63,485 nucleotides of DNA from UBA1731 sp964440985 (GCA_964440985.1 CAYTWE010000008.1:1-63485), one strand, 5' to 3'; shown: positions 29,982 through 39,301, counted from the first letter of the stretch. A program made the numbers and translations. The notes: generated by a model from the letters alone, not told the origin.

Positions 29982-30916
29982 ATCCCGACAAAGTGAAGAA
30001 AATCGGTTTCGCCTTGCTTGGCGTGTGGGCGTTGTTTGCCGCAGCCTTGGGCTATCTTGCGTTTGATGCTTCAAGCACGCGCACTGAGGCGGAGGAGAAG
30101 CTTCAGAGCGAAAACGATGCGTTTCGCCGCTTCAACGATGCGCCGGTTTTTCCGTCCGCCGCATCCATCGCGAGCGTGAAGTCGAACGAAGTGACGTGGG
30201 GTGCGTGGTATGACGCCGCATTCTCGCTCGCAGGACGCGGTGACAAGGAATTGCCGTCCGAGTCGCCGTCCGTGTTCAAGCAGAGGCTTCAGTCCACAAT
30301 CCGCCGTCTCCAGTCGCTTCCTGGCGAGGTCGACGGAAAGCTTTCCGCGCCGACGTTCTTCTTCGGGTTCGACAAGTATCTCGGCGAGACCGACGCGCTC
30401 CCGCTCAAGGATGATGTGCCGGTGCTTGCGGCTCAGCTTGATTTCATCGAGAGCTTCGCCGAGGATCTTGCCGTATCCGGAGTGAAGGAGGTCAAGGCGC
30501 TTATGCGCCACGACCCGAAGCCCGATGCCGAGTGCGCTCGTCATCTCGACTATACTGTCACATTTGCCACGCGCCCAGCGGGGCTTGTCAAGGTGGTGAA
30601 CGCACTTGCCGCGTCGCAGCGTTTCGTGGCCGTCACCGGCTTTTCGTTCAAGGAGATTGGCGACAAGATCACGCCTCGCCTTTCGTCTGACGGCAAGAAG
30701 GACGCAGTGCAGGGGCGGGGTCGTCGCGGTCGTGGACGCGCACTGGTGGCTGAAGAGCCGAAGGTTGACGAGAGCCGCAAGGAGAACCGTCTTGTCACTG
30801 ACCCTGCGGTGAACGCTGAGTTTGATGTCACCATGACGGTGAAGGTGTATGACTTCCGCACTCCTCCTGAGGATGCGGATGCCAAGGCAAAGGCAAAAAG
30901 GAAGGGGGCTAAGTGA
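29978..30916 (+). CDS. Amuc_1100-like pilus-system membrane protein
   Basis: 312 residues, close to the 317 of Amuc_1100. A short cytoplasmic N-terminus is followed by one transmembrane helix (residues ~9-28, GFALLGVWALFAAALGYLAF), a helical stalk, and two PilO-like alpha/beta regions (FFFGFDKYLGE; QLDFIESFAEDLAVSGV; LVKVVNALAASQRFVAVTGF). A basic/Gly-Arg loop (RGRRGRGRA) separates the last strands. Architecture and gene order match the Akkermansia outer-surface protein Amuc_1100, which is known for host immune signalling; that activity is not implied here by sequence. Overlaps at both ends indicate tight coupling. Confidence 0.75.
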   Translation: MNPDKVKKIGFALLGVWALFAAALGYLAFDASSTRTEAEEKLQSENDAFRRFNDAPVFPSAASIASVKSNEVTWGAWYDAAFSLAGRGDKELPSESPSVFKQRLQSTIRRLQSLPGEVDGKLSAPTFFFGFDKYLGETDALPLKDDVPVLAAQLDFIESFAEDLAVSGVKEVKALMRHDPKPDAECARHLDYTVTFATRPAGLVKVVNALAASQRFVAVTGFSFKEIGDKITPRLSSDGKKDAVQGRGRRGRGRALVAEEPKVDESRKENRLVTDPAVNAEFDVTMTVKVYDFRTPPEDADAKAKAKRKGAK

Positions 30917-32049
30917 TGGCTTCCAAGGAGAACTTCTTCAAGGCGCATTGGGATTGGCTTGTCGCCGGTCTTGGAATCGCTGCGCTTATCGGTTCGACAG
31001 CTCTGTTCGTGAGCACGCTCAGCGTGTCGCCTGAGGATGGCGCGGAGAGATGCCGACAGCGACTTCTTTCGGAGCGTCCGGCGCATGAGGGTGTGCCGCC
31101 TGCCGATATGACGCTGTTCCAGACTGTGTTCCGCAAGGCGAAGGCGCCGCCGAAGATGATCGAGATCGACGCAAAGAAAGGCAGTTTCCTCGCAAGCTCC
31201 ACACGCATCGTGTGCAAGGCTGAGAAGGATGCCGTGAAGGACGGCAAGCCGATGAAGGGTTGCGGTCGTCCGATTCCGATCGAGGTGAAGAGCTGTCCGT
31301 TCTGCGGAGTGGTGCAGGATACCGGCATCACGAAGGAGGAGGAGAGCGTTCGCAAGATGCGCGAATGGTCTGAACGCTACGGCGTGGATGTGATCCTCAA
31401 GCCTGATGTCGATACGGACAAGGACGGGTTCACGGATCTTGAAGAGTACGAACACGGCGTGAAGGACGGCGTTGCGTACAATCCGAAGGATGCCGATTCC
31501 CATCCGGACTATCTTGACTTCCTCTTCGTGGAGGGGCAGATGAAGCAGACGTTCCTGCCGTTCTACCTGCAGACGGTTTCGCCCGTTCCAAACGGCTGGC
31601 GCTTCAACTTCCGTGATTCCACGAAGAAGAACGCCTACGGACAGGCCATGGTCTACAGCGTCCTCAAGGATGAGCCTATCGGCAAGACCGGATTCGTCGC
31701 AGTCAAGTATGAGAAGAAGAGCGAGGAGCGGCTTGTCAAGGGATCGAAGAATCTCAAGAAGAGCGTTGATGTCTCCACGGTTGAACTTGTCAGGAAGAGC
31801 GACGGCAAGAAGGTGACCGCACGAATCAACGATAAGGTCGTTCCCATGGACAGGCAGGCCACGCTCGCCTTCCGGCTCGGTGAGGGCAAGACCTTCACTG
31901 TGAAACCTGGCGACGAGATAGAACTCTTCTCTCGGAAGTATTCGGTGGTCTCGCTCGGCGACGACGCGAAGAGCCCGAAGGTTCGCATTATGGACATCCT
32001 TTCGAAAACCGAGACGGTCGTTTCGGCTGACGGAAAGGTCAAGCAGTGA
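30916..32049 (+). CDS. Amuc_1099-like pilus-system membrane protein with Cys cluster and calcium loop
   Basis: 377 residues. ATG 30916 is chosen because ggggg lies 7 bases upstream and the start overlaps the previous stop (TGATG). One transmembrane helix near residues 14-34 (WLVAGLGIAALIGSTALFV). A four-cysteine cluster follows (IVCKAE ... GCGRP ... CPFCG), likely zinc-binding, then an EF-hand-like loop DTDKDGFTDLEEYE and a C-terminal beta-rich half. Fourth in the pilus-like operon, so it probably links the inner-membrane complex to the secretin, in the way GspC or PilP does; that role is inferred from position. Confidence 0.72.
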   Translation: MASKENFFKAHWDWLVAGLGIAALIGSTALFVSTLSVSPEDGAERCRQRLLSERPAHEGVPPADMTLFQTVFRKAKAPPKMIEIDAKKGSFLASSTRIVCKAEKDAVKDGKPMKGCGRPIPIEVKSCPFCGVVQDTGITKEEESVRKMREWSERYGVDVILKPDVDTDKDGFTDLEEYEHGVKDGVAYNPKDADSHPDYLDFLFVEGQMKQTFLPFYLQTVSPVPNGWRFNFRDSTKKNAYGQAMVYSVLKDEPIGKTGFVAVKYEKKSEERLVKGSKNLKKSVDVSTVELVRKSDGKKVTARINDKVVPMDRQATLAFRLGEGKTFTVKPGDEIELFSRKYSVVSLGDDAKSPKVRIMDILSKTETVVSADGKVKQ

Positions 32050-32078
32050 CAAGGGTTGGCGAAAAGCAAAAATAGTGT

Positions 32079-32107
32079 TTGATTTTACAGAGGGGATTTT
32101 GTATGAT
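32079..32107 (+). promoter_or_regulatory. Sigma70-type promoter for the secretin gene
   Basis: A -35 box ttgatt (32079-32084), a 17-base spacer and a -10 box tatgat (32102-32107), close to consensus. It lies inside the pilus-like operon, giving the secretin its own promoter. The predicted start (~32114) falls inside an inverted repeat. Confidence 0.62.
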
Positions 32108-32121
32108 TCACCCAATCCCCT
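32091..32121. repeat. Inverted repeat over the secretin promoter (candidate operator)
   Basis: Perfect 8-base arms aggggatt (32091-32098) and aatcccct (32114-32121), 15 bases apart and flanking the -10 box. Arm centres are about 23 bases apart, a spacing that could fit a dimeric regulator. It could also form a hairpin in a transcript reading through from upstream genes. The ribosome site aaggag follows directly. Confidence 0.5.
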
Positions 32122-32137
32122 TTAAGGAGTGGAATAG

Positions 32138-35100
32138 ATGATGACAATTAAACGCCTTGTGGCTCCTGGTATCGTGTGTGCGGCTGTCGCCGGCGCAATG
32201 GTTGCGTTTGCACAGGATGACCTCGACAATCTTCTGAAGGACCTTGAATCGGACGGCGCGAAGCCCGCTGCCGCCGAGACGAAGAAGGAGGACAAGCCAG
32301 CCGCAGAGCCGGTTGCGACTGAGGTTGCAACGCCCGCTGCAGAGACTGAAGAGAAGAAGGCCGAGCCTAAGGCTGCTCCTGCCGTGGCGGCGATTGCCGC
32401 CGAGGAGGCCAAGCCTGAGCCTGCCGCTGCTGTCGCGGAAGCCGCTCCCGCCGAGGAGAAGAAGGAAGAGGTGGTTGAGGCCGCTCCTGCGGAAGAGAAG
32501 CCTGCACCGGCCGCAACGACGGAAGTCGCGAAGGCCGAAGAGGCCAAGCCTGCCGAAAAGGGTGCGTCCGAGACAGAGGTCGCTAACTTCCTTGACGATC
32601 TCGCAAAGATTCCCGGAGATGAAAAGAAGGCCGACGCGCCCGCCGCAAAGACGGCTGCCGCGCCCGCCGCGAAGCCGGCCGCAAAGTCGGCCAATCCGGA
32701 TGACGAGCTTGTCAGCGACCTCATGGCTGCCGAGTCGCTTCGCCGTCAGGCTCTTGACATTCAGGCAAAGCGCGAAATCGAGGATGCTCGTGAGGCGATG
32801 TCCGACCGTGACTGGGATACCGCGCACCGCAAGTACTCGCTTGCGTTCAAGCACATGAACGACAGGGCGGACTCGCTTGCTCTCCGCAAGGAATGTGCGC
32901 AGGGCATGGCGGAGGCACGTTATCAGGCCGGCCGCCAGGCGTACCGTGAAGGGGATATGGAGACCGCTCGCGCACTTGCGCTCGATGCGCGTTCTCTTCG
33001 CCACCCACGCGCACAGGCGCTGCTTGAAGCGATTGAGGGCGATGCCAGCACGATTGAGGAGAAGGATGTCTCCGAAATTGCGCACCGCCGCAACGACAAG
33101 GACTACAAGACGAACCGTGACGCAATCCGTCGCCGTCTCCGCCGCAGTGCGCAGTATCTCGCCGTTGCGGATCTTGACAAGGCGCTGGAGGAGTGCGAAC
33201 TTGTCATCCGCTTTGATCCGTACAACAAGGAGGCGCTTGAGCTGCGTCAGCGCATTCAGCGCCGCCGCGACGTGATTCTCGACAAGGAGCGTCACGCCAC
33301 CCGCGAGGGCATGATTGCAGATGTGAGCGCCGCATGGCGTCCGGTCTATGCAGTGAACTCTCTTGAGCTTCGTGGCATTGATGGCGGCACCACCCGTACG
33401 AACCTTGGCGATGACAAGGAGCGGACGATGGAGCAGCTTGTCGAGAAGCGCATGAAGGAGATGATTCTTCCATCCATCTCGTTCCGTCCGCCGGCGACGA
33501 TTGCCGATGCGGTTGAGTACTTCAAGACTGCTTCGCGTGACTTCGACCGTCCTGAGATTCCGATCGATCAGCGTGGCTTCAACTTCGTGCTTGACCTCGG
33601 CAAGCAGCTCGTGGCGCAGGGTGGAGAGGTTGCAAGCACCGATAGCGGGAACGACTTCTCCGCATCGGCTGAAAGCACCGATGCCGCCTCGTCCAGCAGC
33701 CCTGACGGGATGCCGCTCATTCCGGCGATTGCGGCGAACAACGTTTCGCTTTGGGATGCACTCAAGCTCGTCTGCCGCGTAACGAAGTTCAAGTTCCAGA
33801 TTCAGGAAGGCCCGGTCATCATGGTCATGCCTGAGAGCATGACGACGGAAGATCTTGTCACGCGTACTTACGATGTCACCGAGAACTTCGCCGAGCGCAT
33901 GAGCGGTGCGGCTGAAGATGTGCAGGACATGAAGGGCGGCTTCGGCGGCGGAAACAAGTCTGGCGATGAAGCGTCCTCTGACGATCAGGAGACAAGCTGG
34001 AAGAAGTTCTTCTCGCTTATGGGCGTGAAGTGGGCGGAAGGTTCGAGCATTGTCTACCTGAAGACAATCGGCAAGCTCCGCGTCACGAACACAAAGGATC
34101 AGCTTGCTGTGATTGAGGCGGCTCTTGCGGGCGAACTTGGTGCTACGCCGAAGCTCATCGAGATTGAGGCTCGCTTCGTCGAGGTGGCGCAGGAAGACCT
34201 CAACTCCCTCGGCTTCGAGTGGCTTCTCAATTCCGACTACTCCCTCAGCACTGGCGGCAAGCTCGGCAAGTTGCTCGGAATCAAGGGCGGCAAGTGGGGT
34301 GATACGTCTACAACGACCACGACCGTGACCCCCTCCGATCCCAATCTTCCGTCGTCTACGACAATCACTACGACAGATACGACAATCTGGGACAAGTCCA
34401 GCGGCGCGAATTGGTCGCGCAAGCATGGTGGCAAGCGCAATGTCGGAATCTCTGGCGATCCTTCCACATATCAGTCCGGAATGCGCTATCTCTCGTCCGA
34501 TTCTAACCACATCTCCGGCGAGGGATATTCGAAGAACGACCAGTTCATGCGCGTGAATGCCTTCCTCGGCAACGCCGATCTGTCGATGATTCTGCATATG
34601 CTCTCGCAGCGCAGCGACACGGATTTGCTCTCCGCGCCTAAGGTCTTGACTGGTCCCGGCAAGGAGGCGATCATGAAGGTCGTCACGGAGTACATCTATC
34701 CTACAGAGTATGATGTGCAGCTCACGGCCTCCGGCGGCGGTTCGTCGGGTTCTTCCTCCGGTGGCGGCTCCTCTGAAATCCTTGCGGTTGTCGAGCCTGA
34801 GAACTTCACGATGCGTGAGGTAGGCGTCATACTTCAGGTCACGCCGGAACTGTCACAGGGCGGTCAGCTTATCAATCTGCATCTCCATCCGCAGGTTGTC
34901 TCTGACCCGACATGGAAGAACTACGGTATGCGCATTCCGAAGTCCTCCAACTCGCAGTACGATACTTTCGGATCGGTTTCCGCAATCATGTCAACGCTCG
35001 TCACGAGCATCACTACGCTTGGCGGTACGCTTTCAAACGAGGAGATCGAGTCGCTTCGTGGGCGTTTGGTAGATTCATCCATGACGTCAATAGCGGCGAT

Positions 35101-35449
35101 CAATTCCGGCGAGACAGCCCTTTCCTATTACGATGCCCCGATGGAGCAGCCGTTCTTCAAGACGCGCTCGATTGAGACGGACATCACGATTGCGAATGGC
35201 GCCACGGTTGTCATGGGTGGTCTTATCACGGAAGAGCGCAAGTCGATGGATGACAAGATCCCGTTCCTCGGCGACATTCCGTGGGTCGGTCGCTTCTTCC
35301 GCAGCCGTTCGGAGTGGAGCAACAAGCGCAACCTCCTTATCTTCGTGACGGCGCGTCTTGTTGACCCGATGGGTCGCCAGATCTCAATGGGCGTTGCCGA
35401 CGATACGCCGGCAGAGGATGCGAAGGTCACCCCTGCACCGGAGAACTGA
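32138..35449 (+). CDS. Outer-membrane secretin of the pilus-like system (Amuc_1098/PilQ/GspD-like)
   Basis: 1,103 residues with signal peptide (VAPGIVCAAVAGAMVAFAQ). Residues ~45-187 are a low-complexity Ala/Glu/Lys/Pro spacer. A helical, TPR-like part follows (~190-400), then N-domains and the C-terminal secretin gate. The gate is identified by LLSAPKVLTGPGKEA, VILQVTPELSQGGQLINLHL and the signature VVMGGLITEERKS with IPFLGDIPWVGRFFRS near residues 1015-1070. A Gly/Ser-rich insert (SGGGSSGSSSGGGSS) sits in the barrel loop. It would form the outer-membrane channel. It is longer than most PilQ proteins because of the acidic/basic spacer, which may span the periplasm. Confidence 0.88.
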   Translation: MMTIKRLVAPGIVCAAVAGAMVAFAQDDLDNLLKDLESDGAKPAAAETKKEDKPAAEPVATEVATPAAETEEKKAEPKAAPAVAAIAAEEAKPEPAAAVAEAAPAEEKKEEVVEAAPAEEKPAPAATTEVAKAEEAKPAEKGASETEVANFLDDLAKIPGDEKKADAPAAKTAAAPAAKPAAKSANPDDELVSDLMAAESLRRQALDIQAKREIEDAREAMSDRDWDTAHRKYSLAFKHMNDRADSLALRKECAQGMAEARYQAGRQAYREGDMETARALALDARSLRHPRAQALLEAIEGDASTIEEKDVSEIAHRRNDKDYKTNRDAIRRRLRRSAQYLAVADLDKALEECELVIRFDPYNKEALELRQRIQRRRDVILDKERHATREGMIADVSAAWRPVYAVNSLELRGIDGGTTRTNLGDDKERTMEQLVEKRMKEMILPSISFRPPATIADAVEYFKTASRDFDRPEIPIDQRGFNFVLDLGKQLVAQGGEVASTDSGNDFSASAESTDAASSSSPDGMPLIPAIAANNVSLWDALKLVCRVTKFKFQIQEGPVIMVMPESMTTEDLVTRTYDVTENFAERMSGAAEDVQDMKGGFGGGNKSGDEASSDDQETSWKKFFSLMGVKWAEGSSIVYLKTIGKLRVTNTKDQLAVIEAALAGELGATPKLIEIEARFVEVAQEDLNSLGFEWLLNSDYSLSTGGKLGKLLGIKGGKWGDTSTTTTTVTPSDPNLPSSTTITTTDTTIWDKSSGANWSRKHGGKRNVGISGDPSTYQSGMRYLSSDSNHISGEGYSKNDQFMRVNAFLGNADLSMILHMLSQRSDTDLLSAPKVLTGPGKEAIMKVVTEYIYPTEYDVQLTASGGGSSGSSSGGGSSEILAVVEPENFTMREVGVILQVTPELSQGGQLINLHLHPQVVSDPTWKNYGMRIPKSSNSQYDTFGSVSAIMSTLVTSITTLGGTLSNEEIESLRGRLVDSSMTSIAAINSGETALSYYDAPMEQPFFKTRSIETDITIANGATVVMGGLITEERKSMDDKIPFLGDIPWVGRFFRSRSEWSNKRNLLIFVTARLVDPMGRQISMGVADDTPAEDAKVTPAPEN

Positions 35450-35472
35450 TAGATCATTTATGTGATCAGCAG

Positions 35473-35507
35473 ACAAGCCGACCGACATTCCGGTCGGCTT
35501 GTTTTTT
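35473..35507 (+). terminator. Strong Rho-independent terminator after the secretin
   Basis: Perfect 12-base arms acaagccgaccg (35473-35484) and cggtcggcttgt (35491-35502) with a 6-base loop, running into six Ts. It closes the pilus-like operon. Confidence 0.92.
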
Positions 35508-35638
35508 GCATCGCGGTTTCTCTTAACGTGCCGACAAGTTGAAATGTCAATCGTCAGTCATGATTTTCACTCTCGCGTTGTCACTTCGTGGGGAGGATGC
35601 GGCAATCATGCCAAAACCATTTGCTGAAACTCGTGTTC

Positions 35639-35667
35639 TTGCAGTTGGATTTTCGTTTTGGTATCAT
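35639..35667 (+). promoter_or_regulatory. Sigma70-type promoter for the MscS gene
   Basis: A -35 box ttgcag (35639-35644), a 17-base spacer and a -10 box tatcat (35662-35667). The start codon is 29 bases downstream. The rest of the gap after the terminator shows no gene. Confidence 0.6.
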
Positions 35668-35696
35668 AGTTGAAAAACGGTTTGAAAGGTGTGTTG

Positions 35697-36599
35697 ATGA
35701 CTAACGAAGTTGCTGATGTGGCCGTATGTGTTCCAAAGGCAGTTGGTGTGGCTGCGCAGGGCATCGGGTTCTGGCAGGAACTGTGGGGGCAGGTGCTTGC
35801 ATGGATATCGGAGAGGGGTGTCGGAATCGCGATAAACCTGATTGTGGCGATTGTAATACTTGTCGTCGGCATATTCGCCATTAGGCTGATCCGTGCGGCA
35901 GTCGCCAAGGCGCTTTCCCGCGTGAAGAAGATGAGCAAGCTGCTTTCCGACTTCATTGTGAGCGTTGTCAGCAAAACGTGCTGGGCGTTGCTTGTGCTTG
36001 TGGTGATACAGCGACTCGGAATAAATGTGGGACCGCTCGTCGCAGGCCTCGGTGTGACTGGTTTCATAGTAGGCTTTGCATTTCAGGAAACGCTCGGTTC
36101 GTTCGCCGCCGGAATGATGATAGCGCTCAACCAGCCGTTCAAGGTGGGTGACTATGTTGTTGCCGGTGGAATTGAGGGTTCGGTGCTTGAGCTGAACATG
36201 ATGGCGACGGTGTTTGCGACGGCGGATAACAAGAAGGTCATTGTCCCGAATAAGGTCGTGTGGGGCAGTGCCATCACGAACTACTCGGCGCTCGGCAAGC
36301 GCAGGGTCGATACAAAAATAAACATTGACTACACTGCAGACATCAAGAAGGCCGTGGCTGTCGCCACTGAGACGATCATGAAACTCCCAGGTGTGCTTGC
36401 CGATCCGCCGCCGTCTGTCGCTGTTGCTTCGCTGAATGATTCGGCAATTCAGATAAACCTCCGTCCGTGGGCGACTTGCGACGACTACTGGGATGTCTAC
36501 TCCGGTACACAGGAGGCGGTCAAGAAGGCGTTTGAGCAGAATGGCATAGCGATTCCGCTACCGCAGATTGACGTTCATATGGTTGATTCACGCGGATGA
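35697..36599 (+). CDS. Small-conductance mechanosensitive channel (MscS family)
   Basis: 300 residues from ATG 35697 (gaaaggtg upstream). A TTG at 35670 is in frame but lies next to the -10 box. Three transmembrane helices are visible: the first two around INLIVAIVILVVGIFAI and WALLVLVVIQRL, and the pore-lining TM3 in VTGFIVGFAFQETLGSFAAGMMIAL. The beta domain carries FKVGDYVVAGGIEGSVLELN and the C-terminal alpha/beta domain ends in PLPQIDVHMV. It protects against osmotic downshock. The stop overlaps the ATG at 36596. Confidence 0.93.
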   Translation: MTNEVADVAVCVPKAVGVAAQGIGFWQELWGQVLAWISERGVGIAINLIVAIVILVVGIFAIRLIRAAVAKALSRVKKMSKLLSDFIVSVVSKTCWALLVLVVIQRLGINVGPLVAGLGVTGFIVGFAFQETLGSFAAGMMIALNQPFKVGDYVVAGGIEGSVLELNMMATVFATADNKKVIVPNKVVWGSAITNYSALGKRRVDTKINIDYTADIKKAVAVATETIMKLPGVLADPPPSVAVASLNDSAIQINLRPWATCDDYWDVYSGTQEAVKKAFEQNGIAIPLPQIDVHMVDSRG

Positions 36600-36613
36600 A
36601 GAAGGTGAAACAC

Positions 36614-39301
36614 ATGATGGAGAATAGTTGCATGAAGGTTGCGGGTGTGGTGTTATCGGCGGCGTTTGCGGTTCTGCCGCTGACGGCGGACTGTGGCTCA
36701 CTGAATCTTGGAGGTGTATGGCATGTTACGGGAAATGGCATAGATGCTGACGTAAAGCTTCCCGGAACGTTGGCTGATGCACATGTTGGCGAAGAGCAGG
36801 ACTACGGAAAATGGAGCCGGGTCGAGGGCATCCAGGGGCGTCAGGCGCTACGGCTAAACTGGCAGTTCGTCGGACAGGCGACATATGTGCGTGACGTGGA
36901 GATTCCTGCGGACATGGCCGGCAAGGAACTTGAACTCGTCATGGAGCGCGTGATGTGGGTGACAACGCTCAGGGTGGACGGCAAGGTTCGCGGCACTTGC
37001 GATTCACTCGGAACGCCGCATGTGTACAGGTTCGCGCCAGGTGAGTTGTCGATAGGGCGGCATAGGATCGAGATTGTCGTCGACAATTCCCGTCATTACG
37101 ATTTCTCCGGTTGGTCGCACGGATGGGGGCCAACGACCCAGACGATCTGGAACGGAATCATCGGAAGGTTCGAGCTGCGGGAGGTTAACCCGCTGCGTTC
37201 GGCAAAGGTCTTTGCCCGCTGGCCGGCCAAAGGCGGTTTTGAGATCCGTCTGCCGTCCAGCGTAAAGCTCGACAAGGTGGAGGTGAATGGGCTTGCAGTC
37301 ACTGGATTCAGCCGCAAGGGAGACATCGTCAAGGTGTCGTTCTCGGGCGAGCCGGACTACTGGAGTGAATTTCATCCGCGTCTCTACGAGGTGAAAATGT
37401 CGGGCGGCGGAAAGTCGTTCTGCCGCAGATTCGGTTTCCGTACGGTTTCCGCCAAGGGACACAGCCTCTACATGAACGGAAAACCATTCTGGTTCAGGGG
37501 CAACATAGACAACTGCCAGTTCCCGCTTACAGGATATCCCGCTGTGACCAAATCCGAATGGCTGCGTCAGATCCGCATCCAGCAGATGAACGGGTGCAAC
37601 GGAATGCGCACCCATACATGGACGCCGCCGGAGGCGGCTTTTGAGGCGGCGGACGAGCTTGGGTTCTACATTCTGCTTGAAACCGGCTACTGGTCGGACG
37701 GCAACAACATGAACCGTGCAGTCGGGCGCGGGAACAAGGCATTGGACGACTTTTGCCATCGTGAGCTGCGCCGTCTGCAGGATGCCTATGGCGACCATGC
37801 GTCGCTCGTTGGGCTTGGCCTCGGCAACGAACTTGGCGCCTGCGACTTCGATGTGCTTGACAGATGGATGCGCGAGGCGAAGGCGTACGACAACCGTTAT
37901 CTCACGCTCGCGTCCACCGCTCGGCAGGTCTGTCCGTCGGACGACTACATGACGACACATTCCTACCCCGGCGTGGGCGATGTGCGCTGCCGCCGGGCCC
38001 CGCACACGGACTGGGATTACGAGGATGTCTATTCGAAGACAGCAATCCCGACGCTTGCGCATGAAATCGGGCAGTGGCCGGTCTATCCGCTCTGGAACGA
38101 AATCGGCAAGTTCTCAGGGCTGCTACGCGCATACGACTGGATGGAGATGCGGGACAGATCCGTCTCAAACGGCACGTTCCGCTTCCAGCGCGAGTGGCAC
38201 AGGGCGTCCATGAAGTCGAACCGCCTGATGTACAAGGACGAGGTGGAGAGTTTCATGCGCACTCCGTCCTGCGCGGGGCTTCAGCTCCTTGATGTCCGCG
38301 ACTACACAGGGCAGGGCGAGGCGTGGGTCGGATGGTTGGATGCGTTCTTCGAATCGAAGGCGGGCAACTCGGAGCTGTATGCGTTTTCGGATGTGTTCCG
38401 TCCAGTGGCGACGCTTGCGCGGTTCGGGAAGTACGTATGGAAGGTCGGAGAGACGTTTAAGGCGCGTCTCCAGATCCGCAACATGACAGAGAGCGAGATT
38501 CCGTCCGGCGCAACCTTTCCGGTCTCGTTCGGCGGTGAGCGCAGTTGGGTGAAGCTGGCGCGAGCGGTGGCCCCCGGCGAACTTGGTGATGTCGGCGAGG
38601 TCTCGTATGTCCTTCGTCCGTGGATGGCGAAGCTGCGACAGGAGTTTACGTTCGGGGAAAACCGCTGGCCGGTGTTTGTGATGGATGCTTCGGATGAGCC
38701 TGACCCGATTCCAGACGGCGTTGTGTTCACCGATGATCCGGCAGTGATGGCGAAGACGCTTGCGGATGGTGGGCGCGTGGTCTACACCGGATTGAGCGCT
38801 GCGACTGGGAAGGGTCGTTTTGTGCCGGTGTACTGGTCGTCCGTGTTCTTCGGGGAGGACGCAAGCCGTGCATTGATGCTTGGAACGTGGTTTGATGTCG
38901 ATCATGCTGTGTTCGGCGGCTTCCCGACAGAGGATTGGCAGGACTGGCAGTGGCGAGACATGACGGACGATGCGGTTGTCCATGTGCTGACTGGGCTTGT
39001 TCCCGAAAGTCTTGTGCCAATGGCCATGCCTGTGTCGGACATCCACAAGTCGGAGCTTCTTGCGACCATGTTCGAGTTCCGCGTAGGAACCGGACGTGCA
39101 CTTGTTTGCGGTTATCCGATAGCAAAGTGCGATTCGGTCGAGGCGCGTCAGCTGCGCCGCAGCGTGTTCAGATATGTTGCTTCGCCGTCATTTGCGCCGG
39201 CGGCGGAACTTTCGCCGTCCGGATTCGCTGCGCTTTTCGCAAAGCCGGGCGAGACCGAGGCGGCTCTGAAGGAACGCTACCTTACGCCGTTCTCGCTCTG
39301 A
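36614..39301 (+). CDS. Secreted GH2-family glycoside hydrolase
   Basis: About 895 residues. The start is uncertain: ATG 36596 overlaps the MscS stop, ATG 36614 has gaaggtg 6 bases upstream, and ATG 36632 gives the shortest signal peptide (MKVAGVVLSAAFAVLPLTA). Domains are a jelly-roll sugar-binding domain, an Ig-like domain and a TIM barrel. The catalytic acid/base is Glu406 (GLGNELG) and the nucleophile is Glu484 (LAHEIGQW). The motif GMRTHTW precedes them. GH2 enzymes hydrolyse beta-galactosides, glucuronides or mannosides; which substrate cannot be told. A C-terminal ~250-residue region without family assignment follows the barrel. Confidence 0.8.
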   Translation: MMENSCMKVAGVVLSAAFAVLPLTADCGSLNLGGVWHVTGNGIDADVKLPGTLADAHVGEEQDYGKWSRVEGIQGRQALRLNWQFVGQATYVRDVEIPADMAGKELELVMERVMWVTTLRVDGKVRGTCDSLGTPHVYRFAPGELSIGRHRIEIVVDNSRHYDFSGWSHGWGPTTQTIWNGIIGRFELREVNPLRSAKVFARWPAKGGFEIRLPSSVKLDKVEVNGLAVTGFSRKGDIVKVSFSGEPDYWSEFHPRLYEVKMSGGGKSFCRRFGFRTVSAKGHSLYMNGKPFWFRGNIDNCQFPLTGYPAVTKSEWLRQIRIQQMNGCNGMRTHTWTPPEAAFEAADELGFYILLETGYWSDGNNMNRAVGRGNKALDDFCHRELRRLQDAYGDHASLVGLGLGNELGACDFDVLDRWMREAKAYDNRYLTLASTARQVCPSDDYMTTHSYPGVGDVRCRRAPHTDWDYEDVYSKTAIPTLAHEIGQWPVYPLWNEIGKFSGLLRAYDWMEMRDRSVSNGTFRFQREWHRASMKSNRLMYKDEVESFMRTPSCAGLQLLDVRDYTGQGEAWVGWLDAFFESKAGNSELYAFSDVFRPVATLARFGKYVWKVGETFKARLQIRNMTESEIPSGATFPVSFGGERSWVKLARAVAPGELGDVGEVSYVLRPWMAKLRQEFTFGENRWPVFVMDASDEPDPIPDGVVFTDDPAVMAKTLADGGRVVYTGLSAATGKGRFVPVYWSSVFFGEDASRALMLGTWFDVDHAVFGGFPTEDWQDWQWRDMTDDAVVHVLTGLVPESLVPMAMPVSDIHKSELLATMFEFRVGTGRALVCGYPIAKCDSVEARQLRRSVFRYVASPSFAPAAELSPSGFAALFAKPGETEAALKERYLTPFSL

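Noticed and set aside
32270..32700. Apparent internal repeat (Ala/Glu/Lys/Pro blocks) that could suggest a mobile element
   Set aside because: It is in frame within the secretin and reads as a periplasm-spanning low-complexity spacer.
32108..34597. Minus-strand open frame of 829 codons opposite the secretin
   Set aside because: Created by the Ala/Glu/Lys codons of the secretin spacer; the Leu/Arg-rich product has no homology pattern or ribosome site.
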